Origin: Proteus vulgaris | GTDB lineage: Bacteria > Pseudomonadota > Gammaproteobacteria > Enterobacterales > Enterobacteriaceae | Reading direction: 5' to 3' | Assembly: GCF_016239305.1 (NCBI RefSeq) | Contig: NZ_JAEHOQ010000001.1 | Coordinates: forward strand, 1-64,000 | DNA length: 64,000 bases | In this document: one piece after another, positions 51,462 through 59,832 of the stretch | Layout of the letters: every line of letters begins with the position of its first letter | Position numbering within the stretch: position 1 is the stretch's first letter | Notes under the pieces: generated by a model | Database searches by the model: none | Seen by the model: only the letters and a program-made list of their open reading frames with translations | What the model was told of the DNA's origin: nothing | Translations under genes and position numbers: made by a program

Positions 51462-51788
51462 TCAGTCCCACCAAACATCAAATAGTTCAGAGGTCTGTAC
51501 ATCTTGCATTTTATTCTCTTTTAGGAAGTTTTCGACTAATTGGCGATGTTCTTCTGTACATTTACCAATTTGTTGTAAGCAGATTAAACCTTCCCAGCTC
51601 AGGTAACCACTTGCATCAAATGCCAGCCCGTTTGGCTCAATGACTTTGAGGATCAATTCATCAACAAAGCGATCCACTTCCTCAATTGGGGTATTTTCTG
51701 GGAAAGTCCATTTAACTGAAAAACCTAATTCCTGAAATTCATCGATACGCATTTTTTTGCGTAAACGGCGACTACGTTGTTTAGCCAT
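51462..51788 (-). CDS. yggL: YggL family 50S ribosome-binding protein
   Basis: A 108-residue protein (DUF469). It begins [25 protein letters not shown], a basic N-terminus followed by the conserved core VDRFVDELILKVIEPNGLAFDASG. E. coli YggL associates with the 50S subunit and can affect assembly. Its ATG overlaps the trmB stop by one base, so the two are coupled. Confidence 0.95.
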   Translation of the reverse strand: MAKQRSRRLRKKMRIDEFQELGFSVKWTFPENTPIEEVDRFVDELILKVIEPNGLAFDASGYLSWEGLICLQQIGKCTEEHRQLVENFLKENKMQDVQTSELFDVWWD

Positions 51789-52507
51789 TATTTTACCCTC
51801 TTAAACATAAGATCCCATACACCATGCCCTAAACGATGACCTCGTTTTTCAAACTTAGTCACTGGGCGTGTTTCTGGTCGTGGTACATAATCCTGAGTTT
51901 CTGACAAATTCTGATAACCATCAACACTTGCCATCACTTCAAGCATATGTTTTGCATATGGTTCCCAATCTGTCGCCATATGAAAAACACCGTCTAACGT
52001 TAATTTTTTTAAAATTAATTCCGCAAAAGGCACTTGAACAATACGGCGCTTATTATGGCGCGCTTTGTGCCATGGATCAGGAAAAAATAACTGAACCATT
52101 TTTAAACTATTATCAGGGATCATGTGATTGAGCACTTCAATCGCATCATGACACATGACTCTCAGATTAGTTAATTGTTCTTCTTCAGCATTAGCAAGAC
52201 AAGCACCCACACCTGGTGCATGTACTTCAATACCGAAATAATTATTTTCTGGCGTATTTTTTGCCATAGTCACGAGCGAGGCGCCCATGCCGAAGCCAAT
52301 TTCTAAAATAACAGGTGCTTCGCGTCCAAAAACCTGACTGAAGTCGATGGGTTCCGGTTGATATTCAATGCCAAAAACAGGCCATTGTATTTCTAATGCT
52401 TGCTCTTGACGAGGAGTTAAACGGCCTTGTCTACGAACAAAACTACGAACGCGCCGTAAAGCACGCCCTTCTTCATTGAATTCCGGAGAAATTACATTCT
52501 TGATCAT
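51788..52507 (-). CDS. trmB: tRNA (guanine-N(7)-)-methyltransferase
   Basis: A 239-residue SAM-dependent enzyme that makes m7G46 in tRNA variable loops. The Rossmann motif is [17 protein letters not shown] near 67. The catalytic segment is [17 protein letters not shown] near 142, with conserved Asp and His. The N-terminal segment ([20 protein letters not shown]) is typical of enterobacterial TrmB. First gene of trmB-yggL-glsB-yggN, divergent from mutY across 217 bp, as in E. coli. Confidence 0.97.
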   Translation of the reverse strand: MIKNVISPEFNEEGRALRRVRSFVRRQGRLTPRQEQALEIQWPVFGIEYQPEPIDFSQVFGREAPVILEIGFGMGASLVTMAKNTPENNYFGIEVHAPGVGACLANAEEEQLTNLRVMCHDAIEVLNHMIPDNSLKMVQLFFPDPWHKARHNKRRIVQVPFAELILKKLTLDGVFHMATDWEPYAKHMLEVMASVDGYQNLSETQDYVPRPETRPVTKFEKRGHRLGHGVWDLMFKRVK

Positions 52508-52724
52508 GTCTAATACTGTCAGTCGTTAGGCCAATTATTTACTTAAAATCGTTATAATGTCGCTATGGTATAAACTTAACCGACATTATCCAAAGATCCC
52601 TAAGTTTAGCAAGAGTCACTTGTAGAAGCATCACTCTATAAGATAAATATTAAGAGTGTTTACAGTTTATTCTCACTGTGGTGCAATCTTACCTTAATCA
52701 GAACATGAGTTAATAAAATAAAAC

Positions 52725-53765
52725 ATGATGGAAGCACTGCAATTTTCGCAAGTCGTACTCAATTGGTATCATAAATATGGGCGTAAAACGCTCCCTTGGC
52801 AGCAAGAAAAAACGCCTTATCACGTTTGGTTATCTGAGGTTATGTTGCAACAAACCCAAGTTGCAACAGTTATTCCCTATTTCGAGCGTTTCATTGCACG
52901 TTTTCCTGATGTCACTACGTTAGCTAAAGCACCATTGGATGAAGTGCTTCATTTATGGACAGGCCTTGGTTATTACGCAAGAGCCAGAAACTTACATAAA
53001 GCGGCACAACACATTGTAGATAAACATCAAGGGCACTTTCCTGATACCTTTGAAGACGTTTGTGCTTTACCGGGTGTTGGGCGTTCAACCGCAGGTGCTA
53101 TCTTATCGTTATCTCTGCAAAAACCTTACCCAATCCTTGATGGTAATGTGAAACGTGTTTTAGCACGTTGCTATGCCGTTGAAGGCTGGCCGGGTAAAAA
53201 GGAAATTGAAAATAAGTTGTGGGAGATCAGCGAAAACGTCACCCCAGCCGAAGGTGTAGAGTATTTTAATCAGGCAATGATGGATTTAGGTGCAATGGTT
53301 TGTACTAGAAGCAAACCTAAATGTGAACTATGTCCATTAAATACAGATTGTATTGCATATGCTCAAAACAATTGGGCGGATTATCCTGGGAAGAAACCGA
53401 AAAAAATCATTCCAGAAAAAACAACTTATTTTCTTATTTTACAATATGATAATCTTGTTTGGTTGGATAAAAGACCACCAGCAGGAATATGGGGTGGGTT
53501 ATTTGCCTTTCCTCAATTTGAAACAAAAGCGCTTTTAGAACTGTGGCTAGCTGAGCATGGACTCGATAATAATGAATCAGAACAACTGATTTCATTTCGA
53601 CATACTTTTAGCCACTTTCATTTAGATATTGTGCCAATTTGCATAAAGCTCTCGGCATTTACCTCTATGATGGAGGAGCAAAAAGGACTTTGGTATAATT
53701 TACAGACACCTGCAACCGTTGGGTTAGCGGCGCCTGTAGAGAATTTACTTAGACAATTAGCCTAA
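52725..53765 (+). CDS. mutY: Adenine DNA glycosylase MutY
   Basis: A 346-residue repair enzyme that removes A opposite 8-oxoG. The HhH-GPD core has [19 protein letters not shown] (catalytic Glu, about residue 38), [17 protein letters not shown] near 115 and [14 protein letters not shown] with the catalytic Asp near 139. The 4Fe-4S ligands are [17 protein letters not shown] near 193 (CX6CX2CX5C). The C-terminal NUDIX-like 8-oxoG recognition domain ends [13 protein letters not shown] weak SD; the first two Met codons are both possible starts. Followed by yggX. Confidence 0.97.
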   Translation: MMEALQFSQVVLNWYHKYGRKTLPWQQEKTPYHVWLSEVMLQQTQVATVIPYFERFIARFPDVTTLAKAPLDEVLHLWTGLGYYARARNLHKAAQHIVDKHQGHFPDTFEDVCALPGVGRSTAGAILSLSLQKPYPILDGNVKRVLARCYAVEGWPGKKEIENKLWEISENVTPAEGVEYFNQAMMDLGAMVCTRSKPKCELCPLNTDCIAYAQNNWADYPGKKPKKIIPEKTTYFLILQYDNLVWLDKRPPAGIWGGLFAFPQFETKALLELWLAEHGLDNNESEQLISFRHTFSHFHLDIVPICIKLSAFTSMMEEQKGLWYNLQTPATVGLAAPVENLLRQLA

Positions 53766-53794
53766 GCTAACCCCTGCGATATTGAGGATGTATT

Positions 53795-54067
53795 ATGAGC
53801 AGAACTATTTTTTGTACTTTCCTAAACAAAGAAGCTGATGGACTTGATTTTCAGTTGTACCCAGGAGAAATTGGAAAGCGCATTTTCAATGAGATCTCAA
53901 AAGAAGCATGGACTCAGTGGATGACAAAGCAGACTATGTTGATCAATGAGAAAAAACTCAACACTATGAACCCAGAAGATCGCAAACTATTAGAACAAGA
54001 AATGGTACGATTTTTATTTGAAGGTCATGATGTTCATATTGACGGCTACACCCCACCTGAAAAATAA
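53795..54067 (+). CDS. yggX: Fe(2+)-trafficking protein YggX
   Basis: A 90-residue protein thought to protect or deliver iron to Fe-S enzymes; in Salmonella its loss makes cells sensitive to oxidants. It is complete: [30 protein letters not shown], with the conserved Cys7. MutY is an Fe-S enzyme encoded just upstream, and the pair is conserved across gammaproteobacteria. GAGGATGT precedes the ATG. Confidence 0.97.
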   Translation: MSRTIFCTFLNKEADGLDFQLYPGEIGKRIFNEISKEAWTQWMTKQTMLINEKKLNTMNPEDRKLLEQEMVRFLFEGHDVHIDGYTPPEK

Positions 54068-54078
54068 TATTCACTTTT

Positions 54079-54099
54079 CCAGAGCCTTTATGGCTCTGG
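54079..54099 (+). terminator. Hairpin between yggX and mltC
   Basis: CCAGAGCC and GGCTCTGG form a perfect 8-bp GC-rich stem around TTTAT, followed by TATTTTATT. It is a weak terminator or attenuator 30 bp before mltC. Confidence 0.7.
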
Positions 54100-54130
54100 T
54101 ATTTTATTCACCATAGCGATGCAATTGACC

Positions 54131-55201
54131 ATGAAAAAAATCCTTCTCTTGCTAATTATCGCCCCACTACTCATTTCATGTAGTAGCCAACCCTCTAAGA
54201 CACTTGAACCCAATTACGCAAAAGACACCAATGCGTTCGATATTCTAATGGGACAATTTGCCAATAATATTGAAACGATTTGGGGGATGAAGGAAGTTTT
54301 AATAGCCGGTCCTAAAGATTACGTTAAATATACTGACGCTTATAAAACCCGTAGCCATATTAACTTTGAAGCTGGTACCATCACGATAGAAACATTAGGT
54401 GATAATGCTCCTCAATTCCAACTACATAAGGCGATTGTCACGACATTATTAATGGGTGAAGATCCAGGCTCTATCGACCTCTATTCTGACGTCAATAACA
54501 TCCCTCACAGTACAGAGCCTTTTTTATCAGGACAGGTTCTTGATAATACAGGGCAGCCTATACGCTGGGAATGGCGAGCCAATAAGTTTGCTGATTATCT
54601 GATTGCCAATAAATTACAAAAACGTCAATCCGGTATAAATACAATTTGGTATGTCACCATTAATTTAGTCCCCAATCACCTTGATAAACGTGCGCATAAA
54701 TATTTACCATTAGTCCAACAAGCGGCAGCTAAATATGGCGTTGAGCCTTCGCTGATCCTAGCTATTATGCAAATTGAATCAAGTTTTAACCCTTACGCTG
54801 TCAGTAGTTCAGACGCTTTAGGTCTCATGCAGATTATGCCAGCAACAGCCGGACGTGACGTCTTCCGCATGCAAGGTAAATCAGGACAACCAAGTCGCAG
54901 TTACTTGTTTGATCCTGCTAATAATATCGATGCGGGTGCTGCTTATATTTCAATACTGCAAAACAGCTACCTTGGCGACATCAAAGATCCTATTTCACGC
55001 CGTTATGCCGTTATACAGGCTTACAATGGTGGTGCTGGTAGCGTCTTACGCATATTCCATAGTGATAAGAAACAAGCTGCTGCGATGATTAATAACTTAG
55101 AGCCTACGCAAGTGTATACCACGTTACGTAATAAGCACCCTGCCGACCAATCTCGTCGATATCTTGAGAAGGTCAGTACAGCTCAACGCAACTATCGTTA
55201 A
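54131..55201 (+). CDS. mltC: Membrane-bound lytic murein transglycosylase C
   Basis: A 356-residue outer-membrane lipoprotein. The signal ends in lipobox LLISC (Cys17). The N-terminal MltC-specific domain ([21 protein letters not shown]) is followed by a C-terminal SLT lysozyme-like domain. The catalytic Glu is in [26 protein letters not shown] near residue 217, and [11 protein letters not shown] near 298 completes the fold. It cleaves glycan strands to give 1,6-anhydro-muropeptides. I chose the ATG at 54131 (MKKILLLL), as in E. coli. Confidence 0.96.
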   Translation: MKKILLLLIIAPLLISCSSQPSKTLEPNYAKDTNAFDILMGQFANNIETIWGMKEVLIAGPKDYVKYTDAYKTRSHINFEAGTITIETLGDNAPQFQLHKAIVTTLLMGEDPGSIDLYSDVNNIPHSTEPFLSGQVLDNTGQPIRWEWRANKFADYLIANKLQKRQSGINTIWYVTINLVPNHLDKRAHKYLPLVQQAAAKYGVEPSLILAIMQIESSFNPYAVSSSDALGLMQIMPATAGRDVFRMQGKSGQPSRSYLFDPANNIDAGAAYISILQNSYLGDIKDPISRRYAVIQAYNGGAGSVLRIFHSDKKQAAAMINNLEPTQVYTTLRNKHPADQSRRYLEKVSTAQRNYR

Positions 55202-55223
55202 TTATTATTTGGTCTAAAGAAAC

Positions 55224-55257
55224 AAAGCTTACTCAATCAATTTGGGTAAGCTTTTTG
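55224..55257 (+). terminator. mltC terminator
   Basis: AAAGCTTAC and GTAAGCTTT form a 9-bp stem, followed by TTGTTA. It lies 23 bp past the mltC stop. Confidence 0.8.
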
Positions 55258-55460
55258 TTATTACAACGCAATAAACCGTTTTATTGTATTTTTGTCACCA
55301 AAATTCTGGCGACTACAAACTATGTTTAACTTCATTTTTACTCTTTTTTCGCGATAAATAGTGTTTTATTAACCAATGAGTCTAAAAAAACAGCAATCAA
55401 ACAGTTTTGTGATAAATAACGTTGACGAGCAAAGCGATATCGGGTTTAATACGCCCCGTT

Positions 55461-55536
55461 GCCCGAATAGCTCAGTCGGTAGAGCAGGGGATTGAAAATC
55501 CCCGTGTCCTTGGTTCGATTCCGAGTTCGGGCACCA
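55461..55536 (+). tRNA. tRNA-Phe(GAA)
   Basis: A complete 76-nt tRNA: GCCCGAA acceptor strand, anticodon loop TTGAAAA (anticodon GAA), T-loop GGTTCGATTCC, encoded CCA. It lies 260 bp after mltC. In E. coli the rsmE...mutY-yggX-mltC block is followed at some distance by pheV, a classic integration site for pathogenicity islands, so this is likely the equivalent tRNA gene. Confidence 0.98.
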
Positions 55537-55551
55537 TCTTTCATTTGTTCG

Positions 55552-55571
55552 TCAGTTAGTTAACTAACTGA
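55552..55571. repeat. Perfect 20-bp palindrome after tRNA-Phe
   Basis: TCAGTTAGTTAACTAACTGA is a perfect inverted repeat 16 bp after the tRNA 3' end. It has no spacer and no T-run, so it is not a standard terminator. It might be a processing signal, a DNA-protein site, or the trace of an integration event. Confidence 0.8.
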
Positions 55572-55634
55572 GAGGGCAATCAAGAGCTGAAAATATAATT
55601 TGACACTGTCACTTTATGTTGGAACTCTTAAACT

Positions 55635-55667
55635 AAACAGTCTTGTTCATACCAAGGCTGTTTTTTT
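55635..55667 (+). terminator. Terminator after tRNA-Phe
   Basis: AAACAGTCTTG and CAAGGCTGTTT form an 11-bp stem with one G-U pair, followed by a T-run. It lies 100 bp beyond the tRNA and is probably its transcription terminator. Confidence 0.85.
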
Positions 55668-55747
55668 ATTTGTCACTTTTACTTTCTTTCCTAATCACTG
55701 TCAAATCTTGATACTCCTCCTGTCATTTTCATCACATCAATTCCGCT

Positions 55748-55893
55748 TCAAGTATATCTCGCAAATCTATCAGCAACCGCTAAAATATTTCTAATACCTG
55801 CCATTCCGTTTTGAAGTGTTCTTTTTGAAATGCCTTCTTCCTGCCGGCTTTTGATATAAAGTTCGATATGGTTTGTTTACTGGATAGATGCCC
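55748..55893 (-). pseudogene. Remnant of a tyrosine-recombinase integrase (N-terminal domain)
   Basis: Read on the minus strand, 55748-55876 encodes HIELYIKSRQEEGISKRT and then LQNGMAGIRNILAVADR, then a stop. It resembles the N-terminal SAM-like domain of a family of phage/ICE integrases (IESR..EGISKRTLQN.MA.IR pattern). A preceding HLSSKQT segment (to 55893) is in another frame, so the gene is frameshifted as well as truncated. No catalytic domain (R..HxxR..Y) remains. This is from my recognition of the family pattern; a profile search (PF12834/PF12835) would settle it. It lies next to tRNA-Phe, where an integrase is expected. Confidence 0.6.
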
Positions 55894-55914
55894 CTAAAAA
55901 TTATCAGGTGATTT

Positions 55915-56342
55915 ATGAAAATAATTAAATATCCATTGCTGACTCTTTTTTTATTATGGTGGTTTTTTTATCTCATGTCACTTTTACAACAAACTGGTTT
56001 TATTCTTCTTCATTAAGAAATGAATATTATCAAGCTACCTATTATCACCCAGCCCCCATCAATTTCTTTGGTATTTATTTTTGGTTGGTTAATGAACAAC
56101 CTGTTTTTGTCGTCCTCTATGATAAAGAAGGTAAATATATTGGACAAAGTTCTCCATTCGCTATAGCCAGTCACATTCACCTTATTGGCGGAGAAAATGT
56201 ATTACCAAAAACATATGAATATGATAAGAAATTTGGGGATTATGATAATTTTTATCTAAGTGGTGGTTCTTTTAGTGATGATTATCTGATTTCAACAAAA
56301 AATAAAAAATGGTGGAGCACGATTTTGCAATATTTTCACTAA
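55915..56342 (+). pseudogene. Frameshifted small membrane-anchored protein
   Basis: The ATG at 55915 follows AGGTG and opens MKIIKYPLLTLFLLWWFF, a signal anchor. It runs into a tract of seven T (55963-55969), after which this frame soon stops. The coding-like continuation is in another frame: SHVTFTTNWFYSSSLRNEYYQ, then a soluble domain of about 110 residues ending KKWWSTILQYFH. One extra T would restore one protein of about 141 residues. Either it is a pseudogene, a phase-variable gene, or a sequencing error in the homopolymer. The product is unknown; an exported or membrane-tethered protein is indicated. Confidence 0.65.
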
Positions 56343-56397
56343 AATATATATCAATATAGTATATTACTTAATTACATTTATATTAAAAGAATAGTTC

Positions 56398-56734
56398 TCA
56401 TTTTTTAAAGATACTTTTTGTCCCAATATTGTTAACTAAATTAGCTATTACCAAACCACCTTGAGCACCAGCTTGTTGTGTACCTTTTGAACCACTTGAA
56501 ATAACTGAAGACACCGCAAATCCAATATTTATCCCACTCCAACTTACAGCACCAAACCAAAAAGCGGTAATACGATATACATAGCGCCGAGCACTAAATT
56601 CAGGATCTAACCATCAGAACCGGTACTTGCTAACCAAATATATTAAAATTACCGCGATACCCTTTGTAACTCGCATACAGTAATTCAATCAATTTATCGT
56701 CTAACCAACTGGCTAATGCCCACCAAACCGGCAT
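56398..56734 (-). pseudogene. Broken reading frame of unknown function
   Basis: On the minus strand two coding-like segments lie in different frames. From 56734: MPVWWALASWLDDKLIELLY, then about 14 residues to a stop. The second ends at 56398: WLDPEFSARRYVYRITAFWF, then a glycine- and serine-rich part containing SGSKGTQQAGAQGG and ending NNIGTKSIFKK. A frameshift and stop near 56610-56625 separate them. The second part looks like a membrane-active glycine-rich segment. I do not recognise the family; toxin, colicin-like or phage origin is possible but not shown. Confidence 0.5.
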
Positions 56735-56778
56735 AAATAATAATTAGTTGGGTTCATAATAAAATCAAAGGAATGAAG

Positions 56779-56969
56779 ATGTCATATAAGATATATTATC
56801 TAATCCTACTAATAAATTTAGGTTATATCTTATCCAAACTATCGTCTATTTTAGTGTAATATTTAATATATCAAGAGTTAATGATTATTTTTCTATTTTA
56901 TCTGAAACAAAAGCCTACATTGCTAAAATAACCGAAGAAACGAATTTCAATTCCAAATATATAGAATAA
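56779..56969 (+). pseudogene. Broken small membrane-anchored protein
   Basis: AAAGGAATGAAG precedes an ATG that begins MSYKIYYLILLINLGYILSK, a hydrophobic stretch that soon stops. In another frame the sequence continues LIQTIVYFSVIFNISRVNDY and then FSILSETKAYIAKITEETNF to a stop at 56969. A single frameshift near 56818 would give a protein of about 63 residues with one membrane helix. Family unknown. Confidence 0.45.
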
Positions 56970-56991
56970 AGAACTTGTTATCTTATATATA

Positions 56992-57035
56992 TTAAACTTA
57001 AACTTAAACTTAAACTTAAACTTAAACTTAAACTT
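56992..57035. repeat. (TTAAAC)7 hexanucleotide tandem array
   Basis: Seven perfect copies of TTAAAC plus two bases, 44 bp in total, lie in a non-coding stretch after the broken genes. Such arrays are prone to slippage and would be useful as a variable-number marker. No promoter is obviously modulated by it. Confidence 0.95.
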
Positions 57036-57336
57036 CGTATTAATATTTTCAAATGGATTTTATTGTAAAGAATATTTATTACTAAATTTAAAAAAAAACC
57101 ATCTGAACTAATTCTTATTTTCATTTAAGATTTAACTATACTTTTTATATATTTAAAATAAAAGCGATCTGTTTTATAACATTTATTACACATTTTAAGT
57201 TCATTTAAGAAATACTCCATATATATATCTCATTTTAATTAATACCTATCTCACAGAATATGAAATTCGCTTCAATTATCGTTGACGAAATATAACTTCA
57301 GCAGTAAATATAATAAGCAATGATCATAAAAACAGT
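57036..57336. other. AT-rich spacer, no feature seen
   Basis: I found no coding-like segment on either strand and no hairpin. It contains low-complexity A/T tracts and should include the promoter of the downstream amidohydrolase. Confidence 0.5.
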
Positions 57337-57361
57337 GACCATCTTTAAAGATGGCTTTTTT
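57337..57361 (+). terminator. Hairpin with T-run before the amidohydrolase
   Basis: CCATCTTTAAAGATGG is a perfect palindrome (57339-57354), followed by CTTTTTT. It lies 65 bp before the gene start. It could end upstream transcription or act as an attenuator in the leader of the amidohydrolase gene. Confidence 0.65.
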
Positions 57362-57425
57362 AATCCTTAAATTGTCTCATTTTTTAGACAAAGGGATATT
57401 ACAGAAACCACGGGAGAATTCTCTT

Positions 57426-58682
57426 ATGACTCAACAAGATACAGCGACCCACTATTCAATTGATGATATGAAAACATTAATTGAAACAATGCAGATTTAT
57501 AAAAAAGACAACAGTGGCAAAGGGATCACTCGCATTGCCTATGGTGAAGAAGATGAAGCCGCACACTTGTATCTTGCGGGTTTAATGAAAGAAGCTGGCC
57601 TTGAAGTTTATCGTGATGGCATTGGAACACTCTATGCCCGCTTACCCGGCAAAGATCGCTCACTACCAGCAGTAGGAACTGGCTCTCACCTTGATACTGT
57701 GCCTCAAGGTGGCGCTTATGACGGAGCTTTAGGTGTTATTGCAGGGTTTTATGCCTTAATGCAATACAAACCACAACAACTTAAACGCGACCTTGAGCTT
57801 GTTGTTTTCCGTGCAGAAGAATCTAGCCGTTTCGGATTTTCATGTATTGGCAGTAAAGTATTAACAGGAAAAATAGATAGAACTCGTTGGGAGCAAAATA
57901 GAGATGATGACGGCAATAACTTCTTTGAAGTTCTAAAATCATTAGGTTATCAGCACGATAATTTGGATAGCTGTTTAGTCAAAGAAGATCGTTATAGTGC
58001 CTTTGTTGAGCTTCATATTGAACAAGGTAAACGCCTTGAAAATGACAAGAAAACCATTGGTATTGTCAATGGTATTGCAGCACCGACACGTTTTTCAGTC
58101 ACTGTTAATGGCCATGCGGATCACTCTGGTGCAACTCCGATGTATCAACGCCAAGATGCGTTAGTGGCAAGTGCAGGGATTATTACCGATATTAACCGCG
58201 CAGCATGTACTGAAGCTGTTTATGGCACTGTAGGTACAGTGGGTAAACTCAATGTTGTTCCGAACTCCATGAACGTCATTCCAGGGCAAGTAAAATTCTC
58301 TGTTGATATTCGTGGTATTGATACTGACAGTATTCAGCGTGTTGTACAACGTCTAAATAACAGTGTTGAAAAAGCAGAAAAAGATTTTGGTGTTGTTATT
58401 GATGTTCAACCTATTTCTGCTGAATCGCCAGTCAAATTAGATGATTCAATTTGCCAAGTTATTGAAAATTTATGCCAAAAACACGATATCGACTATATGA
58501 CCATGTTAAGTGGTGCTGGCCATGACTCAATGAATATGGCGTCACTTTATCCAACGGCGATGATCTTTACACCTTCAGTTGCTGGTATTAGTCATCATCC
58601 TGATGAATTTACCGAATTTAGTGATATTGCTGTCGCTGCAGATTTATTAGCAGAAACATTAGGCACATTAGCAAATCAATAA
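57426..58682 (+). CDS. M20-family Zn-dependent amidohydrolase (allantoate / N-carbamoyl amino acid hydrolase type)
   Basis: A 418-residue cytoplasmic enzyme of the AllC/HyuC/UAH group. Metal-site and family motifs: VGTGSHLDTVPQGGAYDGALG near residue 85, FRAEESSRFGFSCIGSK near 125, ELHIEQGKRLE near 195, NGHADHSGATPM near 220 and SGAGHDSMNMA near 360. It hydrolyses a carbamoyl or ureido amide; the exact substrate cannot be deduced. I chose the ATG at 57426 (GGGAGAATTC upstream). The XRE regulator gene converges on it with a 7 bp overlap. A broken purine nucleoside phosphorylase nearby suggests a purine or ureide theme. Confidence 0.9.
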   Translation: MTQQDTATHYSIDDMKTLIETMQIYKKDNSGKGITRIAYGEEDEAAHLYLAGLMKEAGLEVYRDGIGTLYARLPGKDRSLPAVGTGSHLDTVPQGGAYDGALGVIAGFYALMQYKPQQLKRDLELVVFRAEESSRFGFSCIGSKVLTGKIDRTRWEQNRDDDGNNFFEVLKSLGYQHDNLDSCLVKEDRYSAFVELHIEQGKRLENDKKTIGIVNGIAAPTRFSVTVNGHADHSGATPMYQRQDALVASAGIITDINRAACTEAVYGTVGTVGKLNVVPNSMNVIPGQVKFSVDIRGIDTDSIQRVVQRLNNSVEKAEKDFGVVIDVQPISAESPVKLDDSICQVIENLCQKHDIDYMTMLSGAGHDSMNMASLYPTAMIFTPSVAGISHHPDEFTEFSDIAVAADLLAETLGTLANQ

Positions 58683-59560
58683 TGACTGACTATTTGTTTT
58701 AAAAGGTTAATTGCATCATCTCCCTTGATCGCTTTTAACCATAATTTATCAAAGAGAGATTGATATTGAAATATCGCCTCAGTTGAAGAGGTTACGGTGG
58801 CAATGCCCGTACTGACATTAGGGAACTCACCTAAACGGAACGGGCTAACAGCTAAAGAAAGAGGCACTTTGTCTTGATAAAATAATTGGAAAGTGAGAGA
58901 CGGCATAGTATCTGAAATAATTGCAATATTAAGATAATTATTTTTTTGCTCTAGCTTTTCAATTAAATGAAGAATTTCGCTTTTTGCTCGCTGTTTTCTT
59001 TCTTGTTGTAATGTTTTTGTTAAATTAACTGAACCTAGCATACCAACATAAAGAAATTTTTCGATTTGTTGTTGGCTAATAAGGTTGTAAATATGAGGTG
59101 AATGTAAGGATTGATGTTTCTTACGCTCTTTTAAAATAGATAAAACTTCTTGTTGCTTTTCAGACAAAAGATTTAAAGGTGATGCTTCTGTTAGCATTTC
59201 AACCAATGTTTTGTCATAACAATCTGAAGTTAATAAATAAGAAAAGGGTTCGAAGTGAGTATATATATGTGAAGATTGAGTCTCAAGTTGGCGCATTCGT
59301 TCGAAAAAACCATTTGCACTTGAGTAATACTCGGTATTAATACCTAATAAACTCATTAATGAAGTATTTAATAATTTAGCAAGATTATCGAGAGTTTCAA
59401 TCTTAACAATTTCGCCTTTTTCTAATCGATATACGGCTGCGCGAGAAATACCTAAGCTTTCTGCAACATCTTCAGCCTTTAATGAAGAGGCTATACGATA
59501 AGCTCGTAGTCGATAGCCAATGGATTGATAATCTATTTTTTCTCTAGGTATGTAAGGCAT
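58676..59560 (-). CDS. XRE-type helix-turn-helix regulator
   Basis: A 294-residue DNA-binding protein. The N-terminal cro/CI-type HTH spans about residues 10-65 (IGYRLRAYRIASSLKAEDVAESLGISRAAVYRLEKGEIVKI split over the helices). The remaining 200 residues are a helical, probably ligand-sensing domain that I do not recognise; it includes VNLTKTLQQERKQRAKSEIL. I chose the ATG at 59560 (MPYIPREKID); a GTG at 59611 is also possible. It converges with the amidohydrolase and points away from the purine-phosphorylase remnant, so either could be its target. Confidence 0.85.
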   Translation of the reverse strand: MPYIPREKIDYQSIGYRLRAYRIASSLKAEDVAESLGISRAAVYRLEKGEIVKIETLDNLAKLLNTSLMSLLGINTEYYSSANGFFERMRQLETQSSHIYTHFEPFSYLLTSDCYDKTLVEMLTEASPLNLLSEKQQEVLSILKERKKHQSLHSPHIYNLISQQQIEKFLYVGMLGSVNLTKTLQQERKQRAKSEILHLIEKLEQKNNYLNIAIISDTMPSLTFQLFYQDKVPLSLAVSPFRLGEFPNVSTGIATVTSSTEAIFQYQSLFDKLWLKAIKGDDAINLLKQIVSHY

Positions 59561-59670
59561 ATTTATAATTGGCTCCCAAATGCACAAAGTACCAGGGTAA
59601 AGTAACGTCACAACAATAGGATGTTAGTTGAGATAGTTTAAATTAAACCAAAAATAAAAAGAATCACCTT

Positions 59671-59777
59671 CCTCACAATGAGGTAAATAAAAGAAGTTTG
59701 CAGTAAAAAATTTGTCTATATCAATAAACCTGTCTCCTAGCAGGTAACCTCACCAGGGTTAAGCAGTAAAACCAAAC
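59671..59777 (+). promoter_or_regulatory. Candidate structured RNA leader
   Basis: Three short hairpins follow each other: CCTC/GAGG (59671-59683), ACCTG/CAGGT (59728-59745) and AACC/GGTT (59746-59760). GTTTG (59696-59700) can pair with CAAAC (59773-59777) to enclose the last two as a multi-branch element. The terminator at 59792 follows directly. This is the shape of a riboswitch or attenuator, but I could not match it to a known class. Confidence 0.35.
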
Positions 59778-59791
59778 AAAAATAAAAAACT

Positions 59792-59826
59792 AAAAGGCGT
59801 TGTAATAGATATTACAGCGCCTTTTT
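59792..59826 (+). terminator. Strong intrinsic terminator before the PNP remnant
   Basis: AAAAGGCGTTGTAAT and ATTACAGCGCCTTTT form a 15-bp stem with one G-U pair and a T-run, 7 bp before the first recognisable phosphorylase codon. It would terminate whatever is transcribed through the leader. Confidence 0.88.
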
Positions 59827-59832
59827 CATTAT

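Noticed and set aside
55600..55794. 64-codon frame after tRNA-Phe
   Set aside because: It spans the tRNA terminator and runs antisense to the integrase-like remnant; hydrophobic low-complexity translation.
59671..59777. Assignment of the leader to a named riboswitch (purine, preQ1, guanidine)
   Set aside because: None of the consensus motifs I know could be placed, so it is reported only as an unclassified structured leader.
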